A stretch of DNA of 64,000 bases from Nematostella vectensis (lineage: Eukaryota > Cnidaria > Anthozoa > Actiniaria > Edwardsiidae), in assembly GCF_932526225.1 (NCBI RefSeq), contig NC_064045.1, positions 2,643,998 to 2,707,997 on the forward strand, read 5' to 3'. Below, piece by piece: positions 42,784 through 54,501 of this stretch. Each line of letters opens with the position of its first letter. Position 1 is the first letter of the stretch. The notes under the pieces were generated by a model, which had not been told where the DNA came from, made no database searches, and worked only from the letters and a program-made list of their open reading frames with translations. The position numbers and the translations under genes are program-made.

Positions 42784-43997
42784 TTGTTGCGAGTTGAGTC
42801 AGAATAAATGATTAGTTTGAGTGCACTAGGGGTGTTACTACGCAAAGCATATTGTCAAATGTTGTACATACTTGTATTTTAGTCACTTTAATACCTAGGG
42901 CCTATTAAATTGTATATATTGCACAATGGTAATAAAAAAGATGATGGTATTGATTGTGTAGATCGCTGACTGCTTGCATTAGCGTTGACTTTCCCCTCAT
43001 CGCTCCCACGCTCCCGGTAAACCGCTCTGATTGCCTTCCTTCTGCGCATGCTCCTCAATATGATGTAGTTTGGCTATAAGCGACTTGCACTTAAAGATCA
43101 CGTGACTTCTTGTGTAGCAAATTTACGCCAAAACACAGAAATGGCTGGACCATCATGCCAGAGAGTGACAAAAACAATTAAAAAAAATAAGCCCCTTCTG
43201 TCGAGGCATAGAAACTTTCTGGGTGATTTATAAGCGCTTATTATGTTTTTTTATGTAACCGTTAAAGCTTCGCGAGAGTCAAAAGTCACGTGATTTATTT
43301 AAGCAGGTCGTTTATTGCGCGCATGCGCGTTGTCCTGTTCTCAGGCCCCCCTTTAATTTCTTCACAGGAGACCCAAGCTCAGGGTTTGTTCAGCGCGTGG
43401 ATCGCGAGTCTCGGGCTGTAGCAAGGGAGCTTCACTGAGACTCGATGCGTGAGCGCGTTGACTGCGAATAGCCGCCATTCCCATCGATTCGCAAAAGTTC
43501 CCTACAAATTTTTTTTCGTACGACTCTGACTTCTATACCCCACCTCCCCACCCCCCTTGGTAGCGGCCCTGAACTAAGATTGAGCTATTTTAAAAAAATA
43601 AACCGACTAGTCTCTTGGTGATACAAAAAGGTATTTACAGCCGTTACATATATTTACTAATACAAACAAGAGGATTGTTGTATAGATCCTGATATTTAAT
43701 CTGATGTGTTGCGTGATGTATCACGTGATCACCATATTTAGAAAAAGTGGTGTCTGAAAAAGAACGCCAAGTCCTGGTGAAAAAAAAAAACGCTCAAACG
43801 CAGCAAGTATACAAAGCGTTAATGCTAATCAGACGCACTGCGTAACTCAATTCTTACAAGTCACACAATCACGAGCCTTGGTAGTTGAATGTCTGACGCT
43901 ACATGTCAATCAATCTTCGCTCTAACAGAGCAAATACGCCGCTAGCGTTACATCTTGTCACATGTATTGCGTGGTGGTTTCACGCGAGGTCACGTGT
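42784..43997. other. Duplicated intergenic DNA, unit 2
   Basis: Non-coding. It supplies the empty sites for the insertions in unit 1: at about 43,242 for the 7.3-kb insertion and 43,406-43,412 for the non-LTR element. Confidence 0.6.
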
Positions 43998-46900
43998 TCA
44001 CGAGCCTTGGTAGATCCCAGTGCTCCGGTGTGAGGCGACCGCGAGGTAGACCCTCTCTCCCATGATGAAGAACGTCATGTCACGTGTCCGTGCGGACGAG
44101 ATGGACTGGACCTTGGCGAACTTTCTAGAGTGATACTTGTCCCACGCATAGATCACGGGATCGAGGCCACTGCTGATGATAGCAAGGTACGTCTTCTCTT
44201 TGCCCATATATGGCGAGGTAATGCTCACCCAATCACGTGCCTGGAAAAATACAAATGAAAAGTCACGCAACATTGTCTCGTAGACGTCCTCGAAGTACAA
44301 TATCAAGAATAAAGCTGAAACACTTTTTGTTATTGCTTATCATTTAAAATATAACGGTGTATTCGCAAGAAACCTTTAAAGAAATAATCTACGAATAAAA
44401 TCTGACCCATAATTGACGATATTTGCTTGAAAATATATTGGTTACTCGCTTGAATTAGCCGATGGAGAGGGGTGCTTTGTGCGACTCGGCATCGAGCGGG
44501 AGCATAAAATGGTGGCCTACTTTAAGGCTCAAAAGGTGCCCCGGATGTGATGGGCAAAGTTTTCTCGATGTATGATTTGTTAGTTATCCTCATTCAATCC
44601 TAACTGACTGTCATACAAAAGGTTCCAGTATGTTGTACCACTGTAGCTCAGGGTCTATAAATGTCTAGCTCTCGTACCCTTTTAGATGGAACTCTCTGGA
44701 ACTCGTTGAATGTGGTCCCATTCCACTGGAATATCAGCGACGAGTCCGCACCCCACCGGGCCACTGCCAAATATGGTGTTCCTTCAACCTTCAATGACTT
44801 TAGGCCATACGCACGCTCTTCTGTGTACAACCGCTGGAACATCTCGAATCTTGAGCCGCTCCATTTGTAAATGGTCGCGTAAGGACCTCGAGAAGCGGGG
44901 CCTGGGAACGAGTAAAATATTGACGATTATAATGAAAGAGTAGACAAATATCAACAACCTGGAAGGGGAGTTTTTGAAGGGACAAAAATATTTGTAACTC
45001 AATGTCCGATTCTATTTCAGGGTTCACGAGTCGCAAAAAGCATGAGAGAAAGAATCAACATCTCGATCTATTCATCTTTTATAGTCTATGAAAATTAATA
45101 GCTGAACCTAATAGTAATTGCAACACAAAGAATTTTATTGTTTAATGATAACAAAAGACATTCTAAACAACACCCCAAATGTTCTCCAAAGTTCTCTTGT
45201 GTGAACATCTGGAAATTTGACAATAGTCATTTTTTTGTCGGCGTCTGGAGCTTACTGTAGTGCGATCTCTTCGAGAGTGGAGGGTCAGTGTGCCATGAAT
45301 AACAATAAAATTGTTTATTGTTGAATTTCGAGATGTCCACAAAAGAGAATTTTGGAGAACTTTTGGGAAGTTACCAAGGACATGCTACTCTGTCATTTAA
45401 GACCGAAATCATTTGTGTTCCAATTACTTTTAGGTTTAACATCAGATTGACTGGACTACAACGAAGTCTGTCATTTAATACCGAAATCATTTGTGTTGCA
45501 ATAATTTGAGGTTAAACATCAGAGTGACTGGACTACAACAAAGTCTGTCATTTAAGACCGAAATCATTGGTGTTTCAATTACTTTGCAACACAAATTATT
45601 CTTATAATTATTACTTACCAGTAATCGCTAGGAAAACCCCGCCATCTATAGTAAAGGTCTCCAGGTCGGACCCCGCCGCCACAATACTCTGGTACCTCGT
45701 GAACTTCTCCCCGTTCCACTTGAAGATATGCGAATAAGGTCCATAAAAGGTGGCAACTGCCAGAAACACGTCTTTGCCGATGAAGATGGGCTCCACGTCG
45801 AATGCTTTCTTGGTTTGGAGAGTTTGGAAAGGCACAAACTGGTTATCCACCCATTTGAAGACCGGGGAATCAAAGTTCCTGGAGTTGCTAGCCACGGCGA
45901 AGTATTGCTCGCCTCCGATCCTGAACGGCTGCCATTTGCGAGCATTGGCAACTTTGAGGACTTGGAAGTTGAAGAATCTGAAATGAAGGACATTTTGGCA
46001 ATTAAGTACAGTTAAACCTTGATAATTCGAACTTAGATAACTTGAACTCCCCGCTAACTTCAGGAAATGTTAAAAAAAAAAAACTCTAATACGCTTAAGG
46101 AATCTTCAAATAATATGCTTTTTTGCATATGATACCTATGACAGTGCACCCCCTCTCGGCCAATCCTGGGAACGAGCCAGCTATCAATCAGTTTAGTGTC
46201 CTTTTAACAAAGTCTACTGGTCGTCATTTGTAGACCACAACCCTTTCTACCCCAACCCTTTTACTTCCATCCTCCACTCACATGCTCTTGTTTTCTACTC
46301 GTCGCCATTTGTAGACCACAAAGCTTTTGCTGCCAAGTTGAGACACCCCCAGGAATAGCTGCTGACCGATGTAGAATGTACCGAGGTCCCATGCGTCTGT
46401 GTACAAAGTCTGGATCATGTATCGCTTCATGAACTTCGTCATGTTAACAAAACCTGAAAATATAATTCAGAGTACGGTAGTAACATAGTATGAAAGTCAT
46501 CGCTGTGGTACATAACCTTTTGTGATCTTACAATCGATACTTACGATATGGTTATCGTAAAATAGAAAATTCACTAGAAATGGTAATGTTGGGTCGTGCA
46601 CACATTTAAAAAATAAATTGGATAGTATGGAAGGTTGTCTGAAAGGCTAGTGGAACAGCAACAAAATTACCAGCGAATACCTTATTGTTCTCCCAACCTT
46701 TCCCACACGTTATTAGCCCACTATGGTACATGCATCTGGCTTTGCATCTTATCGGTCTCTTTTAGCAAATAAACATGTGATATGCCTCATTTAGGGTCAC
46801 TCTTTCATTTTGCTGATGAACTTCCCTTAGTGATGGTTTATCACTTACCCATTGTTGGGGTTTCTGTGGTGGGAATCGCTGGAAAAGAAAATAAAAGGAC

Positions 46901-49900
46901 GAAGAGTCGGACGCCTTTGCTAGAAGGGTACTCATTTGATTGTTTCTTTTTTTCTTGGGAAAACAAGTCCCCTGCACAGCTTTTCTTAGACCGCGTCCAA
47001 ACGTCCCCACGTAACTTTTTTGATTGGTTTTAATAAAGATCTGCATTCACACTAAGCGTTTTTATTTTAAGACGGTCTGTACCCATGTTCCCACGAAAAC
47101 GCAGACGCAATACGAAAACGATAGAAGCGCTAAATACATGAGGGCGGGGTCTAGGTGTCAGTCTGAAATAGTCTCTAAGACTGACACAAATAGGGCTGTA
47201 CAGGAGACTAATGGGCAAATGGAACTTTAGTCTTTCATAGAAAAGTTCATGTTCTTAATCTCCGGGTTTCCTTATTACAAATTAATGTTGGATGAGAATT
47301 TAGAAGCTTACTTGAGATAACAGTATGAAATGTCAGACTGGCACCTACTTGTGGCAGCAGTGGTGACTGGCTGAACGACTTCTCCACCTGAAACATAGGA
47401 ATGCACCCCCAATGATAACCAGAGAGTGACATTATGCAATAGCAAAAAAAAAACAGCTCCCAATGTCATAACAAATAGTAAATAGCAAAAAAATAAAGCC
47501 AACAGAATAACAAACCTGTGCAGCTTGCAACAGCACTACAAAGCGATGCATCTGGGAAGAAAACAAATATATGTGAAGTTGGACGTTTTTATGCAAATAT
47601 TTTTCCTGTGTTTCTATTTTTGTTTTCAATATTCTTTTTTTTTTAACCCAATGCAAAGCACTAGCAAAAATAGGGTGACACAAAACAGCTGTCTAAAGTC
47701 TAACATAAGTGATTATTCACATGTATACAGATTTCTTAAGTCTTACTGAGGGTGACCCTTCCATGTGTACAGCTGTCTTAAGTCTAACCAAAGGGTGACC
47801 ATACACATGTGTATAGCTGTGTAAAGTCTAACCAAAGGGTGACCATTCACATGTGTATAGCTGTCTCAAGTCTTACCAAAGGGTGACCATTCACATGGTG
47901 TACAGCTGTCTCAAGTCTAACCAAAGGGTGACCATACACATGTGTATAGCTGTGTAAAGTCTAACCAAAGGGTGACCATTCACATGTGTATGGCTGTGTA
48001 AAATCTAACCAAAGGGTGACCATTCACATGTGTACAGCTGTCTCAAGTCTTACCAAATTTGACACAGAGAAGTCTCCGCCCATCTGACGTCAGGTACTCT
48101 CCTGCGCCACACCTAGGCAGGGATACTAATGCACCTGGGTCCCCCTGAAAAACATAACAAATCTAGTGAAACAAGGAGGGTACAGTTATCATATCACTTC
48201 CATAATATGTATTGGACATACCTTTGGTCCCTGTTGGCCAGGGGGTCCCTGAGGCCCTGATGGACCAGGAAGGCCCTGGGGTGGAAAAAAGAGATTATTT
48301 ACAATAGCTATACACGGAAACCTGTGATAAGGAGATGAAATTGTTGAAAAATAACTGCAGTAGATGCATGAGCTTGTGGAAGATAGAAATCAGCAGCATA
48401 ATCACGGTGCTGTAGTTACCACAGGGGCAGGGGGACGGACCATCTTAATGTCTCATGGCCCTGTCCTCAGAATTCTGAGGCCGTCAGTATGCCTCTGAGT
48501 CAGGAGGAATGGGGGAGTTGAACGTTTCTCCCTACTCAAGTGGGAGGTCCACTCAAATGGCATTCAAATCACAGGCTTCAATATGACTACAAATCATACA
48601 ATATCTTCATCGTTAAGTCAGACACAAAAAGGCAATGTAATGAGTTAAATTATTAGCATGGTCTGGGTTACCTGTGGTCCAATTGGGCCTTGAACACCCT
48701 GTAACATGGATACAGTGTTATGTTTACATGATGGTAGCACACTCAGGGAGATGACATGGTGTGAATGGAACAACAAGAGAAACAATTATGAAAGGTTAGT
48801 TCTTTTTAGATCGCTGATGACAGAAAAAAATCACATTGTGTGGGTGATCAAATGAACCTGTGATCTTGCCAAAAATAATGTATCACAACAATTTTTATGC
48901 TTTTCTAAAGTTTGAAAATCAAATCTATTTCGTGCTGCAAAGTTTGAGAAGCTTTAAAGCTGAAACTTCAAGAAAAAAATACTCAATATTTTGTGTGATT
49001 CTGAGCTCACCTGCCTACCCCGTGGTCCTCGTGGGCCCCGTGGACCAGCCTGCAAAATATCCGATAAAACATTACTATTTTTGAAAAAAAAGTAAGAGTC
49101 AAACTGTCGTGGTTTCTCACAATTACCCTGATTGGGCTTGAGAATTTAAATTTCAAAGATCAAGATTAGAAAAATTCCAAATTTGTCACATTGTTATCTT
49201 TATATTATAGTGTATGGAAAGGTGGAAAACACAAACAACGAGGTCTATGCAATGTCTGCAGAAGTATAAGCAGAAGGAAAGACAAATAAACCAGAAGTTG
49301 AGAGATGCAAACCTTTCAGATTTTGCTATGTGTCCTATCTCAGGGCGGCTACTAAAACTGTTACAAGGATGTACACATGTTTGATGTGTGATATGCTAAC
49401 AAACTCTTTACAACATGTTTACAAAGGATTTTAGCAGCCGTCCTGAAAGGCTTGCAAGTAAAATATGAAAGAATGGCACCTCTCAGCTACGGTTTTGTTT
49501 GGAAGGTGGGTTTCATGCTTTCATTTCCTTTAATCATCAGCCCATAATCCCATGTTTTTGGGTGGATACTGTGCATTATTCTGGTATAGCGAAACAATTG
49601 GAGGTTGCCTTCTTATGAAGTTCCTGTTAAGTATTTTCAGCTCATATGCACCAGTACCAGGGGTTTTATTGAGACTCAGAGTGGTCGGTGGAGATTGATA
49701 AGTAGGGGGTTGAAATCATTTTATTTTTTTAGTTCAAATAAAAATTAATCAACTTTTAAAAAAAAGTAGCTGGCGCTTGGTGGGAAAAAGCTGGCAGTTT
49801 TGGCGGATGCCATTTTTATGGTGCAATTTTTTTAATTTTTAACCACTCGGAAATTGGACAGCGCTGTGCGAGACAATGCTCTCAACAAGGGCAGCTGGAT

Positions 49901-51254
49901 ATGGTACAGGATACAGGAGTGAATTGGTTAAAAAGTTCTTGCTCTAGATAAACTTATTGCATACCTGTCAACTCTCCCGCATTAGGCGGGAGTCTCAAGA
50001 TTCAGGACCCCTTCTCCCGCTCTCCTGCGTTGAGCACCAGATCTGCCGCTTTTTTGAGATTTTTATTGCTTCCGAAAAATTATTATCCATAAGAAATGGA
50101 CATTTTTCCTAGCGAGCGCAATTTATCTAACACCCTTGTAAGATCTTTAAATGGATTTGTGCGCAAGAGCTTTCAATACTGCAAACGCCCGCGAGGGTAT
50201 AACACCCCTCCCACAAAAAAAAAAAATTCTCAAGCCTTGAGATTATTGTAACCTGATTCACATAGAACTTAATTAAATCTTGTTTGCTGGCCTGCATATC
50301 AAGCAATGTTCTAACCGCTTTATCGGAAAAATACGTCGCAAAATGACGATATTTGTTTATATTTTGGGCGCTACGATGTACGATTCGCGTGCAGAACGAG
50401 TTCAATTTACAATCGACACGTGATGACAAGTCACAGGTTACAATCTGCGATTATAAATTTAGCCTCACTCCAAAATATCGAGCACCTCTGCCTTCAACAA
50501 TTACATGGGGCAAACAGACTGTGATATGATTACACAAGCGGCCGAAACAATTATCAATTTTGAGAATAATTATAAACAGATTAACCAAGCTATAGTGGAA
50601 TACAGCCAAGATTTTTTTCGCCTGAGTGACGTTTCTTTCCTCAAACAAAAATATTGTTAAGGGGATTGTGTTTCGTGTCAACCTCTCAACGTCTGAAGAG
50701 CGGTAAAAACACAGCGATTTAGCACATTCCATTTGAGATAATTACGACTTTATAGTGAAAGCACTTCGGCCAAAAATAAACACATTCAGCGACAACATTA
50801 TTACAGCTATAAACCGCTAGGCTGAAAAGGGATAAAAATAAACGAATTGCTCTGAGGCTAAACCAGTTCATTATCCTGTACGTAACACGAATCAAAATAA
50901 GCAAAATCGAAGGAATAGCCCGTGAATTATTAGCTAAAAAACCTAAGCTCCATTTGAGGGTCATCATATATGTTTGAAAAAGAAAACACACTTTGTGATT
51001 CTCAATGAGCATGTAATCAGGTATTCCGGAACATGATTAGATAGAAAAAAAGAACTTAAACTGACCCTATCGAGATAAAGTAAACCAAATAAATCAAAAC
51101 AACTTACCGGTACTTTCTCAAATTTCTTGTCCAAAAGTTCGCGAAACTCTCTTGCACAAACTCGGGGACACTTTTTTCTTTTAGTGGATGACAAACCAAT
51201 GTTCACACTGTAGATCACGAGGAGACAGACGATAGTCCTCGCTAGAGTGGCCAT
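43998..51254 (-). CDS. Secreted collagen-EAR repeat protein, 12 exons, complete
   Basis: Minus-strand exons are 51,108-51,254, 49,011-49,049, 48,672-48,698, 48,222-48,275, 48,054-48,144, 47,516-47,551, 47,349-47,387, 46,849-46,878, 46,282-46,453, 45,619-45,977, 44,678-44,901 and 43,998-44,240. All have GT-AG boundaries, and phases agree throughout, giving 486 residues. Exon 1 encodes a signal peptide (MATLARTIVCLLVIYSVNIG) and a basic Cys-containing segment. Exons 2-5 hold about 15 Gly-X-Y triplets; exon 4 is the classic 54 bp. Next come a short Cys patch (residues about 98-130) and a Thr/Pro linker. The rest is seven EAR (EPTP) repeats, each ending in a W/Y-type strand such as FKW, as in the seven-bladed propellers of LGI and TSPEAR. 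Likely an extracellular, trimeric adhesion or recognition protein. Extra collagen exons in intron 1 cannot be excluded. Confidence 0.87.
47745..48056. repeat. 43-45-bp minisatellite spanning the exon 5 donor site
   Basis: About seven units with period 43-45 (gggtgacc at 47,793, 47,838, 47,881, 47,926, 47,970 and 48,013). The rightmost unit overlaps the donor of collagen-EAR exon 5, which on the minus strand reads TTTG|GTAAGACTTGAG. At least one other unit, near 47,871-47,880, reproduces TTTGGTAAGA exactly; most others have TTTGGTTAGA. Confidence 0.85.
49050..51107 (-). other. Intron 1 of the collagen-EAR gene
   Basis: A 2-kb intron. At about 49,967-50,240 is a dispersed-repeat-like segment with a small hairpin (CTCCCGCATTAGGCGGGAG) and repeated CTCCCGC words. 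No further Gly-X-Y exon was found by eye. Confidence 0.5.
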
Positions 51255-52070
51255 TGCTGCGTTTCGTGAGTTGGTTTCGGTCCCTTCTGATATTTGACGG
51301 CGCTAAAGTCTAACCATGCACTGACAGCCAGGGATGCTCGGCCCGCTCTTATCACATTCCGACTTCGTCACAGAAAACCGCAAAATTACCAACACTGAAG
51401 ATTTACTCAGATCGGCACGAACGCAATGATCCGTAAACCAACCAAGCTCTTTAGATTACGGGTCACAGTTGAGCGACTGTAGCTTTTACGCTTCGCTTTG
51501 ACCTTTTCTTATCTGAGTAGAAAGCTGAATTCTCGTCAGTTTGTTATGGTTTCGCGCCATTTGGGGGCACGAGACCGGAAGGGCCTAACAAGATGTCGAC
51601 AACCGGAAGTGTGTTACCGATTTAGGCAGGAAACCGCCGAACAAAACATTAACTTTACAAACTGTTTATATAAACGTGGAAGCAAAACTTACAATGACTA
51701 AACTCTTATCTCTCACGCTATGTAGTTTCTCGACAAAATTCATATGAGGAGAGTCGGTGAAAGTCACTACGAAGGTGACGCGCCATCTGCCGTCACGCTA
51801 GCTCTCCGGCAGCGTGTGACGAGGTGCTGTGATGGTAGGAAACACCCGTTTCCTCAGATCCAAGATAAGATAGCGCCGATATCGCAGCTGATATTTCCTG
51901 TCCTTCTCCTGGGGTGAATATTTTCTGTACACAACACTGTGCCGGGTAAACCTACATCGAGGAAGGCGATCCCGATGAAAAGCAATTAGTGATCATAATC
52001 GATGATGTTTTGGCGGGCTTGCCTTGGTACCGTTAATGCTCGAATAAGCTCCGGGGCGGCTTTATATGAA
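51255..52070. other. Upstream region of the collagen-EAR gene
   Basis: Presumably contains the promoter and 5' UTR of the minus-strand gene. No core promoter element can be named. The plus-strand frame at 51,498 (67 codons) has no domain features. Confidence 0.4.
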
Positions 52071-52077
52071 TAATATA

Positions 52078-52112
52078 TAGATTTAGGCATTGCCTAAAAG
52101 CGGAGCTCCAAA
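52078..52112. repeat. Terminal motif of a dispersed element
   Basis: ATAGATTTAGGCATTGCC and then TAAAAGCGGAGC: the inverted counterpart of the right end of the 7.3-kb insertion (about 23,295-23,330). It contains the small palindrome TTAGGCATTGCCTAA. Confidence 0.6.
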
Positions 52113-52289
52113 CGACCAAATCTTTGCTTCATTTTCGCTTAATAATTCTAGAAATTTAAATATTATTATTATATTTCTGTTTTTGACGATTTCAACGATT
52201 TCTCAAATCATGCGCCCAATTTGTCAAACCCCCTTCCCCCCACATAACAAGTTTAGATAATTCATACGATGTCTCGGCGTCAGGGTAGT

Positions 52290-53260
52290 TTTACTTTTAG
52301 TGACGGTATCGATGACGTCAATCATCACGTGACCATATATTGACACCGCCCTTGAAACATACATGACACCTACCAAGTTTGGTTGTTATACAATGTTTCT
52401 TTCACGAGATATGAATGTTTTCTACATTGATGACGTCACAATCACGCGACTATATTGGAGCACCCCCCTTGACACCAACATGACACCTACCGAGTTTGGT
52501 TGTCATGTTTCGTTCATGAGATATGGATACTTTTGTTCTTGATGAAATCGGAATAATTTTTCTTAAAGTGACGTCATTGATGACGTCACAATCACATGAC
52601 TGTTTTGCTGCACCCCCCTTGACAGCTTCATGTAACATAGCAAGATTGGTTGTCATGATGTTTCGTTCATGAGATAAGGATATTTTTGTTCTTAATGAAA
52701 TCGGAATAGTTTTGCTTAAAGTGACGTCATCGATGACTTCACAAATCACGTGACCATGTACACCCCTTTGACACCAACATGACACATGCCAAGTTTGGGT
52801 TGTGAAACAATGTTTCTTTCAAGAGATATAAATGTTTTTGCTTTTTATTACTTTTCTTGCTTTTAGTGACGTCATCGATGACGTCACACAACACGTGACC
52901 ATATTGTTGCACCCCCTTGACACCTACATGGCACCTACAGAGTTTAGTTGCCACACGATGTTTCCTTCGTGAAATATAAATATTTTTTCTTTTTGATGAC
53001 GTCGGCATATTTTTGCTTCTAGTTACGTAATGGATGACGACACAAGCACGTGACTATATTGGTGCACCCCCTCGACACATACATGAGACATACCAAGTTT
53101 GGTTGTCATAAGATGGTTCGTTTTTAGGAGATATGAATATAGATATGACATCGCAATAGTTTTGCTCATCGATGACGTCACGCATCACGTGACCATATCT
53201 TGGCACCTTGACTTATATGACACCTGCCAAGTTTGGTTGTCATACGATGCTTTTTGGGGA
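52290..53260. repeat. ~150-bp tandem repeat with CRE palindromes and CACGTG sites
   Basis: Six or so diverged units. Each has a CRE-type core (TGACGTCA), often doubled as TGACGTCATCGATGACGTCA (perfect at 52,867-52,886), then ATCACGTGACCATAT, a GCACCCCCTTGACACC box, and AAGTTTGGTTGTCATACGAT with GATATGAATAT. Short minus-strand frames across it are repeat artefacts. One isolated unit occurs near 30,552-30,640, so the family is dispersed. Confidence 0.85.
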
Positions 53261-53366
53261 CGCACGGGCATCGCTTCTCCAAAACTCCAGTCGATGGGTT
53301 ACCAATATTTGTTACCATCATGGGCTCATAAGTAGGGGCAATCATCTGTATTATATAAGTGTGGAC

Positions 53367-53459
53367 TGCCGAACTGCACGGGTAAAAGACTGTGCTAGCG
53401 TCCCGTCTTGGCCCGACTGATGCCAATGTGTGTATGCTAGTGTGCTTTTAAAGTCCACA
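53367..53459. repeat. 93-bp direct repeat, copy 1
   Basis: TGCCGAACTGCACGGGTAAA to AAGTCCACA, nearly identical to 53,717-53,809 (AAAAGAC against AATAGAC). The word TTATATAAGTGT flanks copy 1 on the left and copy 2 on the right. Confidence 0.85.
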
Positions 53460-53716
53460 TTTATGTATACATACTCGCAAGGATAGTTTGGCTATTCGAA
53501 GGAGTTTTAGAGTAGGAAAGGTCGCATGCGTGATCCGCACAACTGGCATCACGCTAGCCCAGTCGCAGCTTTAGATCCCACATGGATAAGCTGTGGTTTA
53601 AAGCAATTCGTCCGAGTCGAAGTCGCCCTGCAGTTTTTTTGCCGATGAAGTTTAACTGAGGCAAACCGGCTATACCATTGACGAGTCCTAATAAGGACGA
53701 AACAGCTGTCCATGGT

Positions 53717-53809
53717 TGCCGAACTGCACGGGTAATAGACTGTGCTAGCGTCCCGTCTTGGCCCGACTGATGCCAATGTGTGTATGCTAGTGTGCTTTTA
53801 AAGTCCACA
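53717..53809. repeat. 93-bp direct repeat, copy 2
   Basis: Second copy, 350 bp downstream of the first in the same orientation. The element or event that made the pair is not identified. Confidence 0.85.
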
Positions 53810-53822
53810 ATTATATAAGTGT

Positions 53823-54501
53823 CATCGTCATATGCCGTCCTTTTTTGTAATGATTATAAAACGTATTATAGTTTCTGGTCAGCCAAGACAAGAGGTCACA
53901 TTAGAAACGACTTCAGTGGATAGTCACTATAATACACGTCCTCTCTATCCTCTTTTTTTCTGGAAAGTCAAATTTGAACAAAGTATTCATAACAGATCAT
54001 AAATAACAAGTATAAATTTTTAAATTGAATGGAAAAAGAATTTACAAAAAGACACAAATATACATATTGAGGTTGCCATTTATGTTAGTATACTTTTACA
54101 TGGATATTTCTTACAATTTCTTACCAGATCAGGACAGTGAGTCCAGGACAGGTCATTGGTGTTGATACAAACACAGTTCCAGCTTTGAAGAGCTCGTTTA
54201 ATAAAAATATTCAACAAACACAAGAAATAAACTATCGTATGTTACTTCTTACACTATTTAGTTAGTTAGCAGTATCAAAAACCTTATGAATGATAATATG
54301 GCCTCTCAGCGAGAGAATTTCGAGATCGAAACAAATGATCACATATTTTCGAATTTATTGTTTTGCAAGAGCAAGAAAAAATGTCCTCGTAACAAAGTTT
54401 GAGTCCACTTATGGAGAAATAAATAGTCCAACGCTTAGTAAGAAAATGTTTCTTTCTCTGTGGCTAAAAGGGTTCAGAAATTAGGACGGCATATGACGAT
54501 G
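53823..54501. mobile_element. DNA-transposon-like segment with perfect 19-bp inverted ends
   Basis: CATCGTCATATGCCGTCCT at 53,823-53,841 is the exact reverse complement of 54,483-54,501. The 679-bp interior is AT-rich and non-coding. No clear target-site duplication is visible, so the superfamily is unassigned. Confidence 0.6.
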
